From Micrococcus sp. 2A (GTDB taxonomy: Bacteria; Actinomycetota; Actinomycetes; Actinomycetales; Micrococcaceae), in contig NZ_CP154351.1 in assembly GCF_039519235.1 (NCBI RefSeq), forward strand, positions 682,001 through 746,000: a DNA stretch of 64,000 bases, given 5' to 3'. The notes beneath the pieces were generated by a model that was not told the origin of the DNA, did not search any database, and saw nothing but the letters and a program-made list of their open reading frames with translations. Below are positions 9,202-17,948 of this stretch, piece after piece. Both the position numbers and the translations under genes were made by a program. Numbering within the stretch: the stretch's first letter is position 1; the number at the start of each line of letters is the position of its first letter.

Positions 9202-11139
9202 ATGGCCGGACTGATCGTGCGCAAGGACATCGACCTCGTCCGCGAGCGCGCCGATCTGAAGGCCGTCGTGGAGGAGTTCGTCACGCTGCGCTCGGCAGGC
9301 GTCGGCTCTTACAAGGGCCTGTGCCCGTTCCACGACGAGCGGACCCCGTCCTTCCACGTGCGCCCCGGCGTCGGGACCTACCACTGCTTCGGGTGCGGCG
9401 AGCACGGGGACGTCATCGCGTTCCTCATGGCGCAGGAGCACACCACGTTCACCGAGACGGTCGAGCGCCTGGCCGCGCGGGTGGGCGTCGAACTGCACTA
9501 CGAGGACGGCGCCGGTCCTGACCGCGCCGAGGTGGGCAGACGCCAGCGCCTGCTCGAGGCCAACAAGATCGCGGACGAGTTCTACCGGCGCGCCCTCGGC
9601 TCGAAGGAGGCCCAGACCGCGCGGGACTTCCTCACCGGCCGCGGCTTCACCCAGGAGCACGCCGAGCGCTTCGCTAACGGCTACGCGCCCCAGGGCTGGT
9701 CCACGCTCCTGGACCACCTGCGCCAGCGCGGCTTCCGCGACGACGAGCTGCGGGCCACTGGCCTGTTCTCGGAGGGCCAGCGCGGCCTCTATGACCGCTT
9801 CCGTGGCCGCCTGCTGTGGCCTATCCGGGACATGACGGGCGCGACCATCGGCTTCGGCGCGCGCAAGCTCTACGAGGACGACCAGGGCCCCAAGTACCTC
9901 AACACCCCGGAGACGCAGCTCTACAAGAAGTCGCAGGTGCTCTACGGCATCGACCTGGCGAAGCGGGCCATCGCGAAGGAGCGCCAGCTCGTGCTCGTGG
10001 AGGGCTACACGGACGTCATGGCCGCGCACCTGGCGGGCGTCGGGACGGCCGTGGCCACGTGCGGCACCGCGTTCGGCGCGGACCACATCAAGGTGGCGCG
10101 CCGGCTGATCTCGGACGATGGCACGGGCGGCGAGGTGATCTTCACCTTCGACGGCGACGAAGCCGGGCAGAAGGCCGCGCTCAAGGCGTTCGACGAGGAC
10201 CACCGCTTCCTCGCCAAGACCTTCGTGGCGGTGGAGCCGAGCGGCATGGACCCCTGCGACCTGCGTCAGCAGAAGGGCGACGAGGCCGTGCGCGCGCTCA
10301 TCGCCTCCCGCCGCCCGCTCTTCGAGTTCGCCATCCGCGCCGGTCTGAAGGACTACGATCTGGACACCGTGGAGGGCCGCGCCGGCGCCCTGCGCCATGC
10401 CGCGCCCATCGTGGCCGGCATCAGGGACTCCGTGCTGCGCCCCGGGTATGAGCGCGAGCTCGCGGGCTGGCTCGGGCTCGATCCGAACGCGGTGCACCGG
10501 GCCGTCGCCGCCGCGGCGCGCTCCACCCCACGCTCCGAGCGCGGCGAACGGGGAGAGCAGGCGACGCCCGCCGCCTCGATGTCGGCGAACCCCACCTCGG
10601 CCACCCCCACGTCGGGGGATCCGGCGTCGGGCGAGGCCCCGCAGGTCCCCGTGGAGTCGCTGGTCGTGCGCGTGGACCCGCGCGATCCGGTGGCCCGGCG
10701 CGAGCGCGAGTCGCTCGAGGTGGTGCTGCAGCACCCCACACTGCTCTCCGCCGAGCAGTGGACGGCGCTGTACGAGGCGCGCTTCACCGTGCCGCAGTTC
10801 GCGGCCGTGCACCGGGGCGTCATGGCGGCGGGCTCCTCCGGCGCCACGCCCGCGCGCTGGGTGGACGCCGTGCGGGACGCGGTCCCCGAGGAGGTGGGCG
10901 GCGTCGTCTCCGAGCTGGCGGTCCGGGACCTGCCCGCCCGCACCGAGGCGGACGTGGACCGCTACTGCCGGGACATCATGAACCGCCTCTTCGCCCTCCA
11001 GATCGTGCACCGCAAGGAGGAGCTGCTGGGTCAGCTGCAGCGTCTGGGCCCGCAGGGCGATCCGGCCGAGTTCATGCGCCTCAACAGCGAGCTCATGGAA
11101 CTCGAGGCCCGGCGACGGGCCCTGCGCGCCGACGACTGA
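9202..11139 (+). CDS. dnaG: DNA primase
   Basis: Makes RNA primers at the replication fork. The CHC2 zinc-binding motif is present (Cys41, His44, Cys62, Cys65), followed by the primase core and a TOPRIM domain (Glu267 in LVEGYTD; Asp317 and Asp319 in FDGDEAG), then a low-complexity linker at about 450-480 and a C-terminal DnaB-interacting region. The 645-residue length is normal. I chose ATG 9202 (MAGLIVRKD), the usual actinobacterial N-terminus; ATG 9193 is also in frame. Confidence 0.96.
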   Translation: MAGLIVRKDIDLVRERADLKAVVEEFVTLRSAGVGSYKGLCPFHDERTPSFHVRPGVGTYHCFGCGEHGDVIAFLMAQEHTTFTETVERLAARVGVELHYEDGAGPDRAEVGRRQRLLEANKIADEFYRRALGSKEAQTARDFLTGRGFTQEHAERFANGYAPQGWSTLLDHLRQRGFRDDELRATGLFSEGQRGLYDRFRGRLLWPIRDMTGATIGFGARKLYEDDQGPKYLNTPETQLYKKSQVLYGIDLAKRAIAKERQLVLVEGYTDVMAAHLAGVGTAVATCGTAFGADHIKVARRLISDDGTGGEVIFTFDGDEAGQKAALKAFDEDHRFLAKTFVAVEPSGMDPCDLRQQKGDEAVRALIASRRPLFEFAIRAGLKDYDLDTVEGRAGALRHAAPIVAGIRDSVLRPGYERELAGWLGLDPNAVHRAVAAAARSTPRSERGERGEQATPAASMSANPTSATPTSGDPASGEAPQVPVESLVVRVDPRDPVARRERESLEVVLQHPTLLSAEQWTALYEARFTVPQFAAVHRGVMAAGSSGATPARWVDAVRDAVPEEVGGVVSELAVRDLPARTEADVDRYCRDIMNRLFALQIVHRKEELLGQLQRLGPQGDPAEFMRLNSELMELEARRRALRADD

Positions 11140-11189
11140 GGGGCCACGGGCAGCGCGGATCGGTGGCGTACCAATCAGTGGCGCGCCGT

Positions 11190-11303
11190 TCAGTCGATCT
11201 CGACGACCTCGTTGCTCTCGGCGTCGATCACATCGAAGGCGGCGTCGTGCCCGGCGGCCTCAGACGAGGAGGCGGCGACGGCGCTCGGGTAGCGCAGACC
11301 CAT
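11190..11303 (-). CDS. possible small acidic protein
   Basis: A 37-codon frame (starting MGLRYPSAVAAS) ends in an acidic tail, DAESNEVVEID. It sits alone between dnaG and tRNA-Asn. Composition and codon use look coding, but I know no family and cannot rule out chance. Confidence 0.35.
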   Translation of the reverse strand: MGLRYPSAVAASSSEAAGHDAAFDVIDAESNEVVEID

Positions 11304-11358
11304 CGGGTCTGGTAGTGTTTCCTCCGTTGCTCGGGCGGCTGGATCGCCCGAGACGCAT

Positions 11359-11431
11359 TCCTCCGTAGCTCAATTGGCAGAGCATTCGACTGTTAATCGA
11401 AGGGTTGTTGGTTCGAGTCCAACCGGAGGAG
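11359..11431 (+). tRNA. tRNA-Asn (anticodon GUU)
   Basis: A complete 73-nt cloverleaf without encoded CCA. The acceptor stem pairs TCCTCCG with CGGAGGA, the anticodon loop CTGTTAA gives GUU, and the T-loop is GTTCGAGTC. The conjugative region begins directly after it, so the 3' half is a likely integration site. Confidence 0.97.
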
Positions 11432-11719
11432 CCCACTCGAAGCCCCTGCACCGACCAGTTCGGTGTGGGGGCTTCGTCGTGCCTGGAGGATGTTCCGGCC
11501 CAGCAAGTCGCCAAGCGTAAGCTCCAGCAGTTCTGCCACTTGTGCCAGCTCGGTGATAGAGAAGGCCATCACTCCACGAAGCCGCCGCGAAAGTGCGCTG
11601 GGGGTGATGTCTAGCGCCTCGGCCAGTTGCCGCTGAGACATGCCCCTGCGCGTCAACCACACGCGGACCTCCGTACCTACGTCCGCTGCTGTGAAGGCAG
11701 GTTCTGGGTGTCGTTTCAT
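11393..11719 (-). CDS. XRE-type helix-turn-helix regulator at the element's left end
   Basis: A 108-residue DNA-binding protein. The HTH (MSQRQLAEALDITPSALSRRLRG) lies at about residues 27-49. The last 30 or so residues are read antisense through the terminator and tRNA-Asn and end in DSNQQPFD, so the C-terminus is supplied by the integration site. The ATG at 11719 is the first that gives a normal XRE N-terminus. It is divergent from a second XRE gene at 11830, with two palindromes between them, a layout like a phage or ICE lysogeny switch. Confidence 0.75.
   Translation of the reverse strand: MKRHPEPAFTAADVGTEVRVWLTRRGMSQRQLAEALDITPSALSRRLRGVMAFSITELAQVAELLELTLGDLLGRNILQARRSPHTELVGAGASSGLLRLDSNQQPFD
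11400..11431 (+). other. candidate attL of an integrative element (tRNA-Asn 3' end)
   Basis: Tyrosine-recombinase elements commonly insert at tRNA 3' ends. Here everything downstream is conjugation, regulation and cargo, while everything upstream is housekeeping. The first element gene reads antisense into the tRNA. The matching attR and the integrase are not in the window, so this is an inference. Confidence 0.5.
11439..11475. terminator. long hairpin after tRNA-Asn
   Basis: GAAGCCCC and GGGGCTTC, extended inward by eight more pairs (two of them G-U), give a 16-bp stem with a 5-nt loop, 8 nt after the tRNA. There is no T-tract. It may terminate the tRNA transcript or act at the element end. 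Confidence 0.6.
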
Positions 11720-11768
11720 GTCTTCAACATAACGGAGACGGACCCAAAATGTCCATGAGGAACATGAC

Positions 11769-11819
11769 GTGTCGCTGAGCGACACGGCGTGAATTGACAG
11801 GTCATGCCGCTGAGCGGCA
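11769..11819. promoter_or_regulatory. paired palindromic operators between divergent XRE genes
   Basis: Two related palindromes, GTGTCGCTGAGCGACAC (11769-11785) and TGCCGCTGAGCGGCA (11805-11819), share the core CGCTGAGCG. A TTGACA at 11794-11799 between them could be a -35 box for the rightward gene. I did not find a convincing -10. Confidence 0.7.
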
Positions 11820-11829
11820 CGCTGTGCTT

Positions 11830-12060
11830 ATGAGTATCGCAAAGGCGCTAAGCCTCAACATTCGAGAACGACTGGTTCGGTTAGAGATGACGCAGGGTCA
11901 GCTTGCTGCCGCAGTAGGAATGACGCCCACAGCGCTGTCGGCGCGGATGCGAGGGCAACGAGAGTTCCGCTTGTCTGAGATGGCTGCAATCGCAGAGGCC
12001 CTGGAGGTGGAGCTTCCCTATCTGGTTGCCAACGCGCCGGAGATGGAGGTGGCCCGATGA
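11830..12060 (+). CDS. XRE-type helix-turn-helix regulator
   Basis: A 76-residue protein made almost entirely of a Cro/CI-type HTH domain (MTQGQLAAAVGMTPTALSAR at about 20-39). It is first in a run of overlapping genes: its stop overlaps the next start by ATGA. The opposing XRE protein and paired operators suggest mutual control of the element's replication genes. Confidence 0.85.
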   Translation: MSIAKALSLNIRERLVRLEMTQGQLAAAVGMTPTALSARMRGQREFRLSEMAAIAEALEVELPYLVANAPEMEVAR

Positions 12061-12938
12061 GCGAGGAGATCATCCAGAGCGCGGAGTTGCGAGGCGCTGT
12101 GTTGACACAGGCGGCAGCTCGGGATCTGACAGATCAGATCAGGACCGGCATGGAGTCGATTTACCACCTCATTCGCACGGCATACAGCGGTCGGGCGTGG
12201 AGTGCACTGGGATACGGGAGCTGGGACGAGTACGTCACCAGGGAGTTTGGCAACCTGCACCTACGCCCGCCGCTGGAGGACCGGCAGGACGTCGTGCTGT
12301 CGCTCCGTGAGGTCGGCATGAGCACGCGAGCCATCGCCGCCGCAACGCACTTGTCGCCCCGGACTGTCCGCCGCGAACTGGACGAAGCAGGTGGGGCATT
12401 TGCCCCACCTGCTGGACGCCATGACGTCGTGGGCACGGACGGCAAGACGTACCAAGCCCAGCAGGAGCGGGCTGTGCCCCCTGTGGTGCAGAACGAGGCG
12501 GCCGCGGTCATCGAGGTCGAGGAAGCGGTGACGGTGCTTGACGGTCAGTCCTCGCTGGATGACGTGCTGGACATGCCGGCTGCCGACTTCGGGATCGAGC
12601 CGCTGGACTTGAAGGCCCGCCAGGCAGATGACCGGGACCGTGCCCGCCGGACGCTGGCCGCGTTCAACGGGGGCGGCGCCGCGGCGGTGCCGATGCTCCT
12701 GAAGGCTGCGCCGGCGGTGGCATCCCTGGTGTCCCCGCTGACGGGCAAGGCCTCCGTGGCAGATGAGGACCTGCATGGGGTCGTGTGGGACTCAGCGCGA
12801 TGCGTGCGGACGCTGGCGCACGTCCTCCGGTCGGTCGGCCACCACGAGGGGCAGTCCATGCCGGAGATCCGCTCGACGTTGCAAGACGCAGTGAACGACC
12901 TGGAACAGGTGCTGAACAAGATCGAGGAGGTCGCGTGA
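12057..12938 (+). CDS. ParB-like/helix-turn-helix plasmid-type protein
   Basis: A 293-residue protein with a HTH at about 88-110 (MSTRAIAAATHLSPRTVRREL) and the VGTDGKTYQ segment seen in many actinobacterial plasmid and phage ParB-like DNA-binding proteins. The C-terminal third is helical. It overlaps both neighbours by 4 nt and 1 nt, so it is in an operon. A role in partition or in control of replication is likely; no catalytic motif is visible. Confidence 0.6.
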   Translation: MSEEIIQSAELRGAVLTQAAARDLTDQIRTGMESIYHLIRTAYSGRAWSALGYGSWDEYVTREFGNLHLRPPLEDRQDVVLSLREVGMSTRAIAAATHLSPRTVRRELDEAGGAFAPPAGRHDVVGTDGKTYQAQQERAVPPVVQNEAAAVIEVEEAVTVLDGQSSLDDVLDMPAADFGIEPLDLKARQADDRDRARRTLAAFNGGGAAAVPMLLKAAPAVASLVSPLTGKASVADEDLHGVVWDSARCVRTLAHVLRSVGHHEGQSMPEIRSTLQDAVNDLEQVLNKIEEVA

Positions 12939-14053
12939 TGAGCGCAGAACAGAGCACATGGCTACACGAAGTCGTGGAAGACACTGGACATGGCGAAGCC
13001 CCGACCACCGGGCAGGAAATCGGGGCTGTCGCTAATACACCGGTTGAGACGATGCACCTAGCACGAAGCTCGGAACGTGGCCAGAATAGCACCACGATCC
13101 TGGAGGAGTCAGCACCGGCACTGGGTCTGCCTCGGCGGGTGAATCCCAACGACGGTCGGTTCATCCGGGCTGTGGTCATCGGGACCTCCATCGCGGGCCT
13201 GGTGGCGTTCTCCATCTCGTTCGCGGCGCTGTACGAGGTGGCGGCGTGGTTGGGGTTGCCGCCGTTCATGCACTGGGCGGTCCCGGTGTTCATCGACTTG
13301 GCGATCCTGACCTACGCGGGCTCTGTGCTGGTGCACGAGTCACGGGGTGAGCCGGCGCGGGCGTCATGGTGGGCGCTGGGCGCGTTCACGGGCCTGTCGG
13401 TGGTGGCGAACGGGGCGCACGCCTGGTCGGCGGAGAACGCGACAGTGTGGCAGTCGGTGGTCGGTGTGCTGATCGCGGCCATGGTGCCGGTGGCGGTGTT
13501 CGTGGCCACGGATCAGTTGGCTCGTGTGGCCGTGGAGAACCCGGCCTCTCGGCGGGCTGAGCGTGCCGCGGAGATGGACGAGGAAGCCGAGGTCCTGCGC
13601 GCGCAGGCCGAGCTCGCCGCGCGTCGGGAGGAGCTGGAGGCCGAGCGTGAGGCACGCCGCGTGGAGCGGGCGCGTGAGCGGCGCCAGGCCGAGTTCGAGG
13701 CAGAGCTGGAACACGCCCGACACCGCCGTGAGCTCGAGGCGGTGGCGCGGGAGGCCGAACAGGTCCAGGAGCCGGTGCAGGAGGACGAGGGCACGCCGTC
13801 GTCGCCGGTGGTGTCCGTCCGGGCGCTGGAGCCGGTGAAGGCTGTGGAGGATGAGCCGGCGGCGCCGGTAAAGGCTCCGTCGGGCGCTGAGGTCACGGCG
13901 TGGATCGTGGCGGGGTGCGAGGCGGGGGAGTGCCCGTCGGCGGTGGAGGTCGCGGAGTGGGCTGGGTGCTCGGAGCGGACGGGGCGGCGGCGGCTGGCTG
14001 ATGTGCGTGCAGACCGTCCTGAGCTGTTCACGGATGAGGAGGAGCAGGTATGA
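12938..14053 (+). CDS. DUF2637-like membrane protein with C-terminal HTH
   Basis: A 371-residue protein. About 60 N-terminal polar residues are followed by roughly four hydrophobic segments (about 70-190), matching DUF2637 proteins of actinobacterial plasmids and ICEs. Then comes a highly charged coiled coil (about 205-270, Glu/Arg-rich) and a C-terminal helix-turn-helix-like segment (AVEVAEWAGCSERTGRRRLA). The start ATG overlaps the previous TGA. Such proteins sit beside replication and spread genes; function is not established. Confidence 0.65.
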   Translation: MSAEQSTWLHEVVEDTGHGEAPTTGQEIGAVANTPVETMHLARSSERGQNSTTILEESAPALGLPRRVNPNDGRFIRAVVIGTSIAGLVAFSISFAALYEVAAWLGLPPFMHWAVPVFIDLAILTYAGSVLVHESRGEPARASWWALGAFTGLSVVANGAHAWSAENATVWQSVVGVLIAAMVPVAVFVATDQLARVAVENPASRRAERAAEMDEEAEVLRAQAELAARREELEAEREARRVERARERRQAEFEAELEHARHRRELEAVAREAEQVQEPVQEDEGTPSSPVVSVRALEPVKAVEDEPAAPVKAPSGAEVTAWIVAGCEAGECPSAVEVAEWAGCSERTGRRRLADVRADRPELFTDEEEQV

Positions 14054-15174
14054 GCTGGCAGGCAACGAATTTGGCCCGGCAGGCCGCTGCTGCCGGTGTG
14101 CTGCGGACGGGGGAGGCATACCTCCTGCTTCTGCTGGCTGACCATGTGCACCCCGACACCTGGGAGTGCTGGCCCAGCCAGGAGCGGCTTGCCTTGGAGA
14201 CGGGGCAGGGGATGAGAACTGTTGAGCGTCAGATCGCGCGCCTGCGCGAGCTGGACCTGATCCGCACGGAGAGCCGCTACGGCGCTGGGCGGGGCCGTGT
14301 GGGGCTGAAGTATCTGCTGAACCCGGACGCGCTGATCCCGTTAGCAGCGCTCGGAGAGGAGCGGATCGAGGTGCTGAAGGAGAGCTGGAGGAGTCCGCGA
14401 TCCAACGGGACCCGGCAGGGCGAGAACCGCGAGAACACGCGACCCGCCAATTTGGCGGGTGAAACCGAGAACCGCGAGAACACGCGACCCGCCAATTTGG
14501 CGGGTGAAACCGAGAACCGCGAGAACACGCGACCCGCCAATTTGGCGGGTGAAACCGTGAACCGCGAGAACACGCGACCCGCCAATTTGGCGGGTGAAAC
14601 GACTCACCCGCCACTGACGACGGACTCACCCGCCAATCACGACTTGGTGCATATAAAGGATCGCGCGCGGACTAATCACCAAGAGAATCATCAGTCAGTC
14701 CGTCAGTCTGTCGACGTGCACGAGCGCGAGGACGAGGCTACGACGACGGATGAGCCGGTGGTGCATCGGGGTGTGGACCTGAGCTCGCTTCGCTCGCTGG
14801 TCCCGTCAATCCAGGCTTGGGAGCTCCCGGATGCACAGGTGCGCCGGATCGTGGATGTCGTGCTGGCTCGAGCCTCGGGCGCTGTGCAGTCCCCGACGCG
14901 GTACGTGGCTCGGGCTATGGCTTCGGAGCTGGGGCCGTTGGTCCAGCTCACCAGTGAGCGCCCGCCGCTGGCGGTGGTGCCGACCATGGCGTCACCAGCC
15001 TCACCGGGGCTGGCTGTGGGCGCGGTGCGGGAGATGGTCTCGGGGGAGCCGTGTGAGAGCCCGGATGTGCACGTGGCCAACTACGGCGAGTCCGTGCTGC
15101 GGGACTGCCCGCATTGCCGGATTGAGCGGCGTGCGATGCCCCGGGTCGAGGCTCAGGCCGGGGCGGGGAGGTGA
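14050..15174 (+). CDS. replication-initiator-like protein with internal iterons
   Basis: A 374-residue protein. The N-terminal 100 residues form a winged-helix domain of the kind found in plasmid and phage initiators and DnaA-partner proteins (GEAYLLLLLADHVHPDTWECWPSQ; TVERQIARLRELDLI). Residues about 124-183 are four near-identical 15-residue repeats (RENTRPANLAGET core) encoded by 45-bp DNA repeats, each carrying a 19-bp palindrome. The C-terminal half has a helical segment and a CPHC pair. The architecture parallels lambda O, whose gene also contains the iterons it binds. It overlaps the preceding gene by 4 nt. Confidence 0.65.
   Translation: MSWQATNLARQAAAAGVLRTGEAYLLLLLADHVHPDTWECWPSQERLALETGQGMRTVERQIARLRELDLIRTESRYGAGRGRVGLKYLLNPDALIPLAALGEERIEVLKESWRSPRSNGTRQGENRENTRPANLAGETENRENTRPANLAGETENRENTRPANLAGETVNRENTRPANLAGETTHPPLTTDSPANHDLVHIKDRARTNHQENHQSVRQSVDVHEREDEATTTDEPVVHRGVDLSSLRSLVPSIQAWELPDAQVRRIVDVVLARASGAVQSPTRYVARAMASELGPLVQLTSERPPLAVVPTMASPASPGLAVGAVREMVSGEPCESPDVHVANYGESVLRDCPHCRIERRAMPRVEAQAGAGR
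14422..14640 (+). repeat. four 45-bp iterons, candidate replication origin
   Basis: Four direct repeats with centres exactly 45 bp apart. Each contains the perfect palindrome ACCCGCCAATTTGGCGGGT (14442-14460, 14487-14505, 14532-14550, 14577-14595). Two further half-sites (CACCCGCCA) follow to about 14635, and then a stretch richer in A and T (14640-14700). Repeats beside an AT-rich segment inside an initiator gene are typical of iteron origins. Confidence 0.7.
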
Positions 15175-15180
15175 GCGGCG

Positions 15181-16017
15181 ATGACTGACGCCGTGGGCGC
15201 CGTGGAGGCCACCGAGCTGACGGGTGAGGGCCTGTTCGAGGCTGTGCAGGAGGCCCGGGGTGCTGCGCTGGTGGTGCTGGGGCCGGCGGGGGAGCGTGAC
15301 GCGCTGGATGACGTGCTCCAGGCCGCGTGGGAGTCCGCGTGGTCGGGCCGGCATGGGTTCGATGTGGAGCGGGGCTCGTTGCGGACGTGGGTGTCGGTGA
15401 TCGTGCGCCGTCGGGCGGTGGATCACCTGCGTCGGGTCCAGAGGGCCTGGGAGGGGCAGGACGTGGTGGAGGCCGCGGCGATGGGCCGGGAGCAGTCCGT
15501 GGCGTCGGCTGTGGCGTGGGATCACGCAGACCAGGTGCTGGATGCACTGACGGCGCGGCAGGAGCTCGCCTCGGTGATGTGCGTGCTGGAGCGGGTCATG
15601 GACTCGCCGCAGGTCACTGCGCGGGCGCTGGCGGTGACGCTGGTCTTCGACGACGACGTGGCCGAGGCGGCGGCGGCGATGGGCGTGAGCGCGGATGTGC
15701 TGCGTCAGGCCCGCCGGGAGCTGGTGCGGTGTGCGCGGGTGGTCCGTGCCGCGCAGGAGGTGGCCCGTTCGGGGGTGGAAGTGACGATGCGGGTGCTGAT
15801 CGGGTGTCTGCCGGCTGACGGGGACGCGGGGGACTGGTCGCGTGGAGTCGCACTGGCGTGTGCGCAGGCGGGGGGCCGGATGGAGCACGTGCAGGTCGAG
15901 CACGTCATGCGCGCTACGGGGCACTCGCATTCGACCGCGAGGCAGTACTTGGCGGAGGTGCGTTACCTGCTTCGGGTGGCGGCCACGGTGATTCAGGACG
16001 AAAGGGCAGCGGCATGA
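15181..16017 (+). CDS. ECF-like RNA polymerase sigma factor
   Basis: A 278-residue protein with a sigma-70 region 2-like block at about 41-85 (ALDDVLQAAWESAW...GSLRTWVSVIVRRRAVDHLRR), the part that melts and reads the -10. A region 4-like HTH may lie at about 155-185 (ALAVTLVFDDDVAEAAAAMGV); a second HTH-like segment is near the C-terminus. A GGGAGG site precedes the ATG. It is encoded within the element's regulatory operon. Four bipartite promoter-like motifs elsewhere in the element (16.3, 21.6, 54.5, 55.9 kb) are its likely targets. The family call rests on region 2; the promoter link is inference. Confidence 0.65.
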   Translation: MTDAVGAVEATELTGEGLFEAVQEARGAALVVLGPAGERDALDDVLQAAWESAWSGRHGFDVERGSLRTWVSVIVRRRAVDHLRRVQRAWEGQDVVEAAAMGREQSVASAVAWDHADQVLDALTARQELASVMCVLERVMDSPQVTARALAVTLVFDDDVAEAAAAMGVSADVLRQARRELVRCARVVRAAQEVARSGVEVTMRVLIGCLPADGDAGDWSRGVALACAQAGGRMEHVQVEHVMRATGHSHSTARQYLAEVRYLLRVAATVIQDERAAA

Positions 16018-16307
16018 GCAAGCACACGAACAATCAGGTGGCGGGCGAGAGGGCAGGCGTCGTGGACGAGGAGGACCGGGAGGTCGTCTACGTCGAGGTG
16101 CCCCGTCGCCGGGACCCGCTGGGTCAGCGGGTGCGCCGGTGGAGTCAGGCGTGGACGGAGGCCTCGGTGGACGCGGAGCTGCCTGCCCGGTGGCGGGCGC
16201 GTCTGCCCGAGGAGTGGGACGGGCCAGCAGGGCGGGCGGGGATGGCTGTGGTCGCGTTGCTCGTCCTGGCGCTGTGGGTGGCGGTGGTGCTCTGGCTGAT
16301 GGGCTGA
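16014..16307 (+). CDS. small membrane protein
   Basis: A 97-residue protein overlapping the sigma gene by 4 nt. The first 70 residues are charged (Arg/Glu-rich), and a single transmembrane helix ends the protein (MAVVALLVLALWVAVVLWLMG). Its place directly after a sigma gene is where membrane anti-sigma factors are often found, but I see no anti-sigma zinc motif, so this is only a possibility. Confidence 0.6.
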   Translation: MSKHTNNQVAGERAGVVDEEDREVVYVEVPRRRDPLGQRVRRWSQAWTEASVDAELPARWRARLPEEWDGPAGRAGMAVVALLVLALWVAVVLWLMG

Positions 16308-16314
16308 GCGGCGG

Positions 16315-16347
16315 TGTCACACATCCGTGAGGGAGTAGCACGAATCC
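16315..16347 (+). promoter_or_regulatory. ECF-type promoter motif 1
   Basis: TGTCACAC, 18 nt, CGAATCC. It lies about 50 nt upstream of the ATG at 16398 and matches three other sites in the element. TGTCACA is a known -35 for some ECF groups. Confidence 0.6.
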
Positions 16348-16397
16348 AGTTACGAGAGCGTCGGCACTAGATGCAGACCATGAGCAAGGAGAGCAAC

Positions 16398-17066
16398 ATG
16401 TTGGATGGGATCAATCCGGACGGCCTTGAGGGCTGGAACACGATCGCGGGCTTCCTGCTCGGGTCGGCCGTGGTGCTGCTGATGGTGGCGGTGGCTGCGG
16501 GTGTGGCGATGGCGGTGTGGGGTCGGGCGATGATGTCGCACCATGCCGCGCGGAAGGGCTGGGCGGTCGTTGCGATGGCCGGACTCGGGGCGGTGATCAT
16601 CGGCTCCGTGGGTGGCGGGATCACCTGGGGCAAGGGTCTGGGGACGGCAGAGCTCATGCCGGTCGGTGCGCGCCCAGGGTCTGTGACGGTGGAGAAGCAG
16701 GCACCGAAGCAGACCTGCAACCGGCAGGCCGTGCGGGACTTCGTCAAGGAGAGCCCTGTCCCTGATCGCGCGGAGAAGGAGCGGGTGGTCTCCACCGTGC
16801 TGGGTGGGCAGAAGGAGCTGGACGGCTACACGTGGGGCCAGGATCCCGGTGACATGGACACCTCGCGCCAGGTCATCACGGGGATCAAGTGGTACGCGCA
16901 GGCCTCCGCGAATGGCAGCAGTGAGCCTGACTGCTCGGCCAACAACATGACCACGCCCGAGTGCTCCCCGGTGGAGGTGCATGTGGCGCGTCAGTCGATG
17001 ACGAACGGTGCGCAGACGGGCCGGACGGTGACGCTAACGAAGGGCGAGAACTGCAAGTCTTCCTAG
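16398..17066 (+). CDS. conjugation-associated membrane protein
   Basis: A 222-residue protein starting at ATG 16398 behind an AAGGAG site; in-frame ATGs at 16371 and 16380 lack one. It has two transmembrane helices (about 15-40 and 55-80), then an extracytoplasmic domain of about 140 residues with four cysteines (NRQAV region; EPDCSANNMTTPECS; GENCKSS), suggesting disulfides outside the cell. It has its own ECF-type promoter motif. Its TAG stop (17064-17066) is formed at the junction with the IS5 element; removing the IS restores TCC TAG G, so the gene is not truncated. Confidence 0.65.
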   Translation: MLDGINPDGLEGWNTIAGFLLGSAVVLLMVAVAAGVAMAVWGRAMMSHHAARKGWAVVAMAGLGAVIIGSVGGGITWGKGLGTAELMPVGARPGSVTVEKQAPKQTCNRQAVRDFVKESPVPDRAEKERVVSTVLGGQKELDGYTWGQDPGDMDTSRQVITGIKWYAQASANGSSEPDCSANNMTTPECSPVEVHVARQSMTNGAQTGRTVTLTKGENCKSS

Positions 17067-17082
17067 AGCCTGTCCTGTAACT

Positions 17083-17574
17083 TCATCGGAGCCAGAGCAC
17101 GATGGCCGCGAGAGTGAGTTCCGCAACGTAGTACGCGGCCCGTTTCGCATACCGGGTCGCCAGATCCCGGAACTGCTTCAACCGGGCGAAAGCCCGTTCC
17201 ACGACGTTGCGCCGGGCGTACTCCTCCCGATCAAAGGCCGGGGGGCGCCCACCCCTGGCCCCTTTGGCCCGTCGCCGGGCGGCTTGATCAGACTTCTCAG
17301 GGCTGGTGAACCTCACCCCGCGGCGCCGCATCGCTTGCCGAGTCGAGGGATGCGAGTAGGCCTTGTCCGCGATCACCGACTCAGGCCTGCACCGTGGCCG
17401 GCCCACCCCCTGGCGGCGCACCCGGATCTTCTCCAGCAACGGCAGCAACTGAGGGTTGTCACCAGCCTGTCCCGGGGTGAGGACCACACTCATCGGTAAC
17501 CCGCGCCCGTCCACGGCCAAGTGGATCTTGCTGCTCAGCCCTCCCCGGGAGCGTCCGAGGTGCTCTCCGGCCAC
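17083..17574 (-). CDS. IS5-family transposase, ORF B
   Basis: C-terminal part of the DDE transposase, with the second Asp in VIADKAYSHPST and the Glu in NVVERAFARLKQFRDLATRY. The first residues shown (MAGEHLGRSRGGLSSKIH) belong to the fusion protein; the part beginning RSRGGLSSKIHLAVDG is conserved. It is probably expressed only as a frameshift fusion with ORF A. Confidence 0.85.
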   Translation of the reverse strand: MAGEHLGRSRGGLSSKIHLAVDGRGLPMSVVLTPGQAGDNPQLLPLLEKIRVRRQGVGRPRCRPESVIADKAYSHPSTRQAMRRRGVRFTSPEKSDQAARRRAKGARGGRPPAFDREEYARRNVVERAFARLKQFRDLATRYAKRAAYYVAELTLAAIVLWLR

Positions 17575-17948
17575 AGCGATGGCCTCGACCGGGTCAGAGC
17601 AGCCCCTCTTTTCCGGGCACCAGCAGCATGCTGATGAGCCCGGACCACGGTGGAGTCAATCGAGAGGACCCATTCGATCTCGCCCACCGCGTCGTCCTTG
17701 ACCACGGCTTCCTCGAGGATCTTCTGCCAGGTCCCATCCATCGTCCAGCGCCGCAGGCGTTCGTGTGCGGTCTTCCACGGCCCGTAGCGTTCGGGCACGT
17801 CCCGCCACGGGGCCCCGGTGCGCAGCTTCCACAGGATCGCGTTGATCACCTGCCGGTGATCCCGCCACCGCCGCCCCGACCTGTTCACCGGCAGCAACGG
17901 TTCGATCCGTTCCCAGGCCTTGTCTGTGAGCTCTCCACGACCAACCAT
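17535..17948 (-). CDS. IS5-family transposase, ORF A
   Basis: N-terminal part of a DDE transposase. It contains the DUF4096-type domain (LTDKAWERIEPLLP; ILWKLRTGAPWRDVPERYGPW) and the first catalytic Asp in LSIDSTVVRAHQH. It starts at ATG 17948 and overlaps ORF B by about 40 nt in another frame, so a full transposase would need ribosomal frameshifting, as in the IS427 group of IS5. Confidence 0.85.
   Translation of the reverse strand: MVGRGELTDKAWERIEPLLPVNRSGRRWRDHRQVINAILWKLRTGAPWRDVPERYGPWKTAHERLRRWTMDGTWQKILEEAVVKDDAVGEIEWVLSIDSTVVRAHQHAAGARKRGAALTRSRPSLWPESTSDAPGEG

Noticed and set aside
8416-11010. An 864-codon minus-strand open frame
   Set aside because: Shadow of the lipoprotein and dnaG genes; no recognisable domains.
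14422-14595. CRISPR-like regular repeats
   Set aside because: The repeats are contiguous 45-bp units with no spacers, lie in frame inside a gene, and no cas gene is present.
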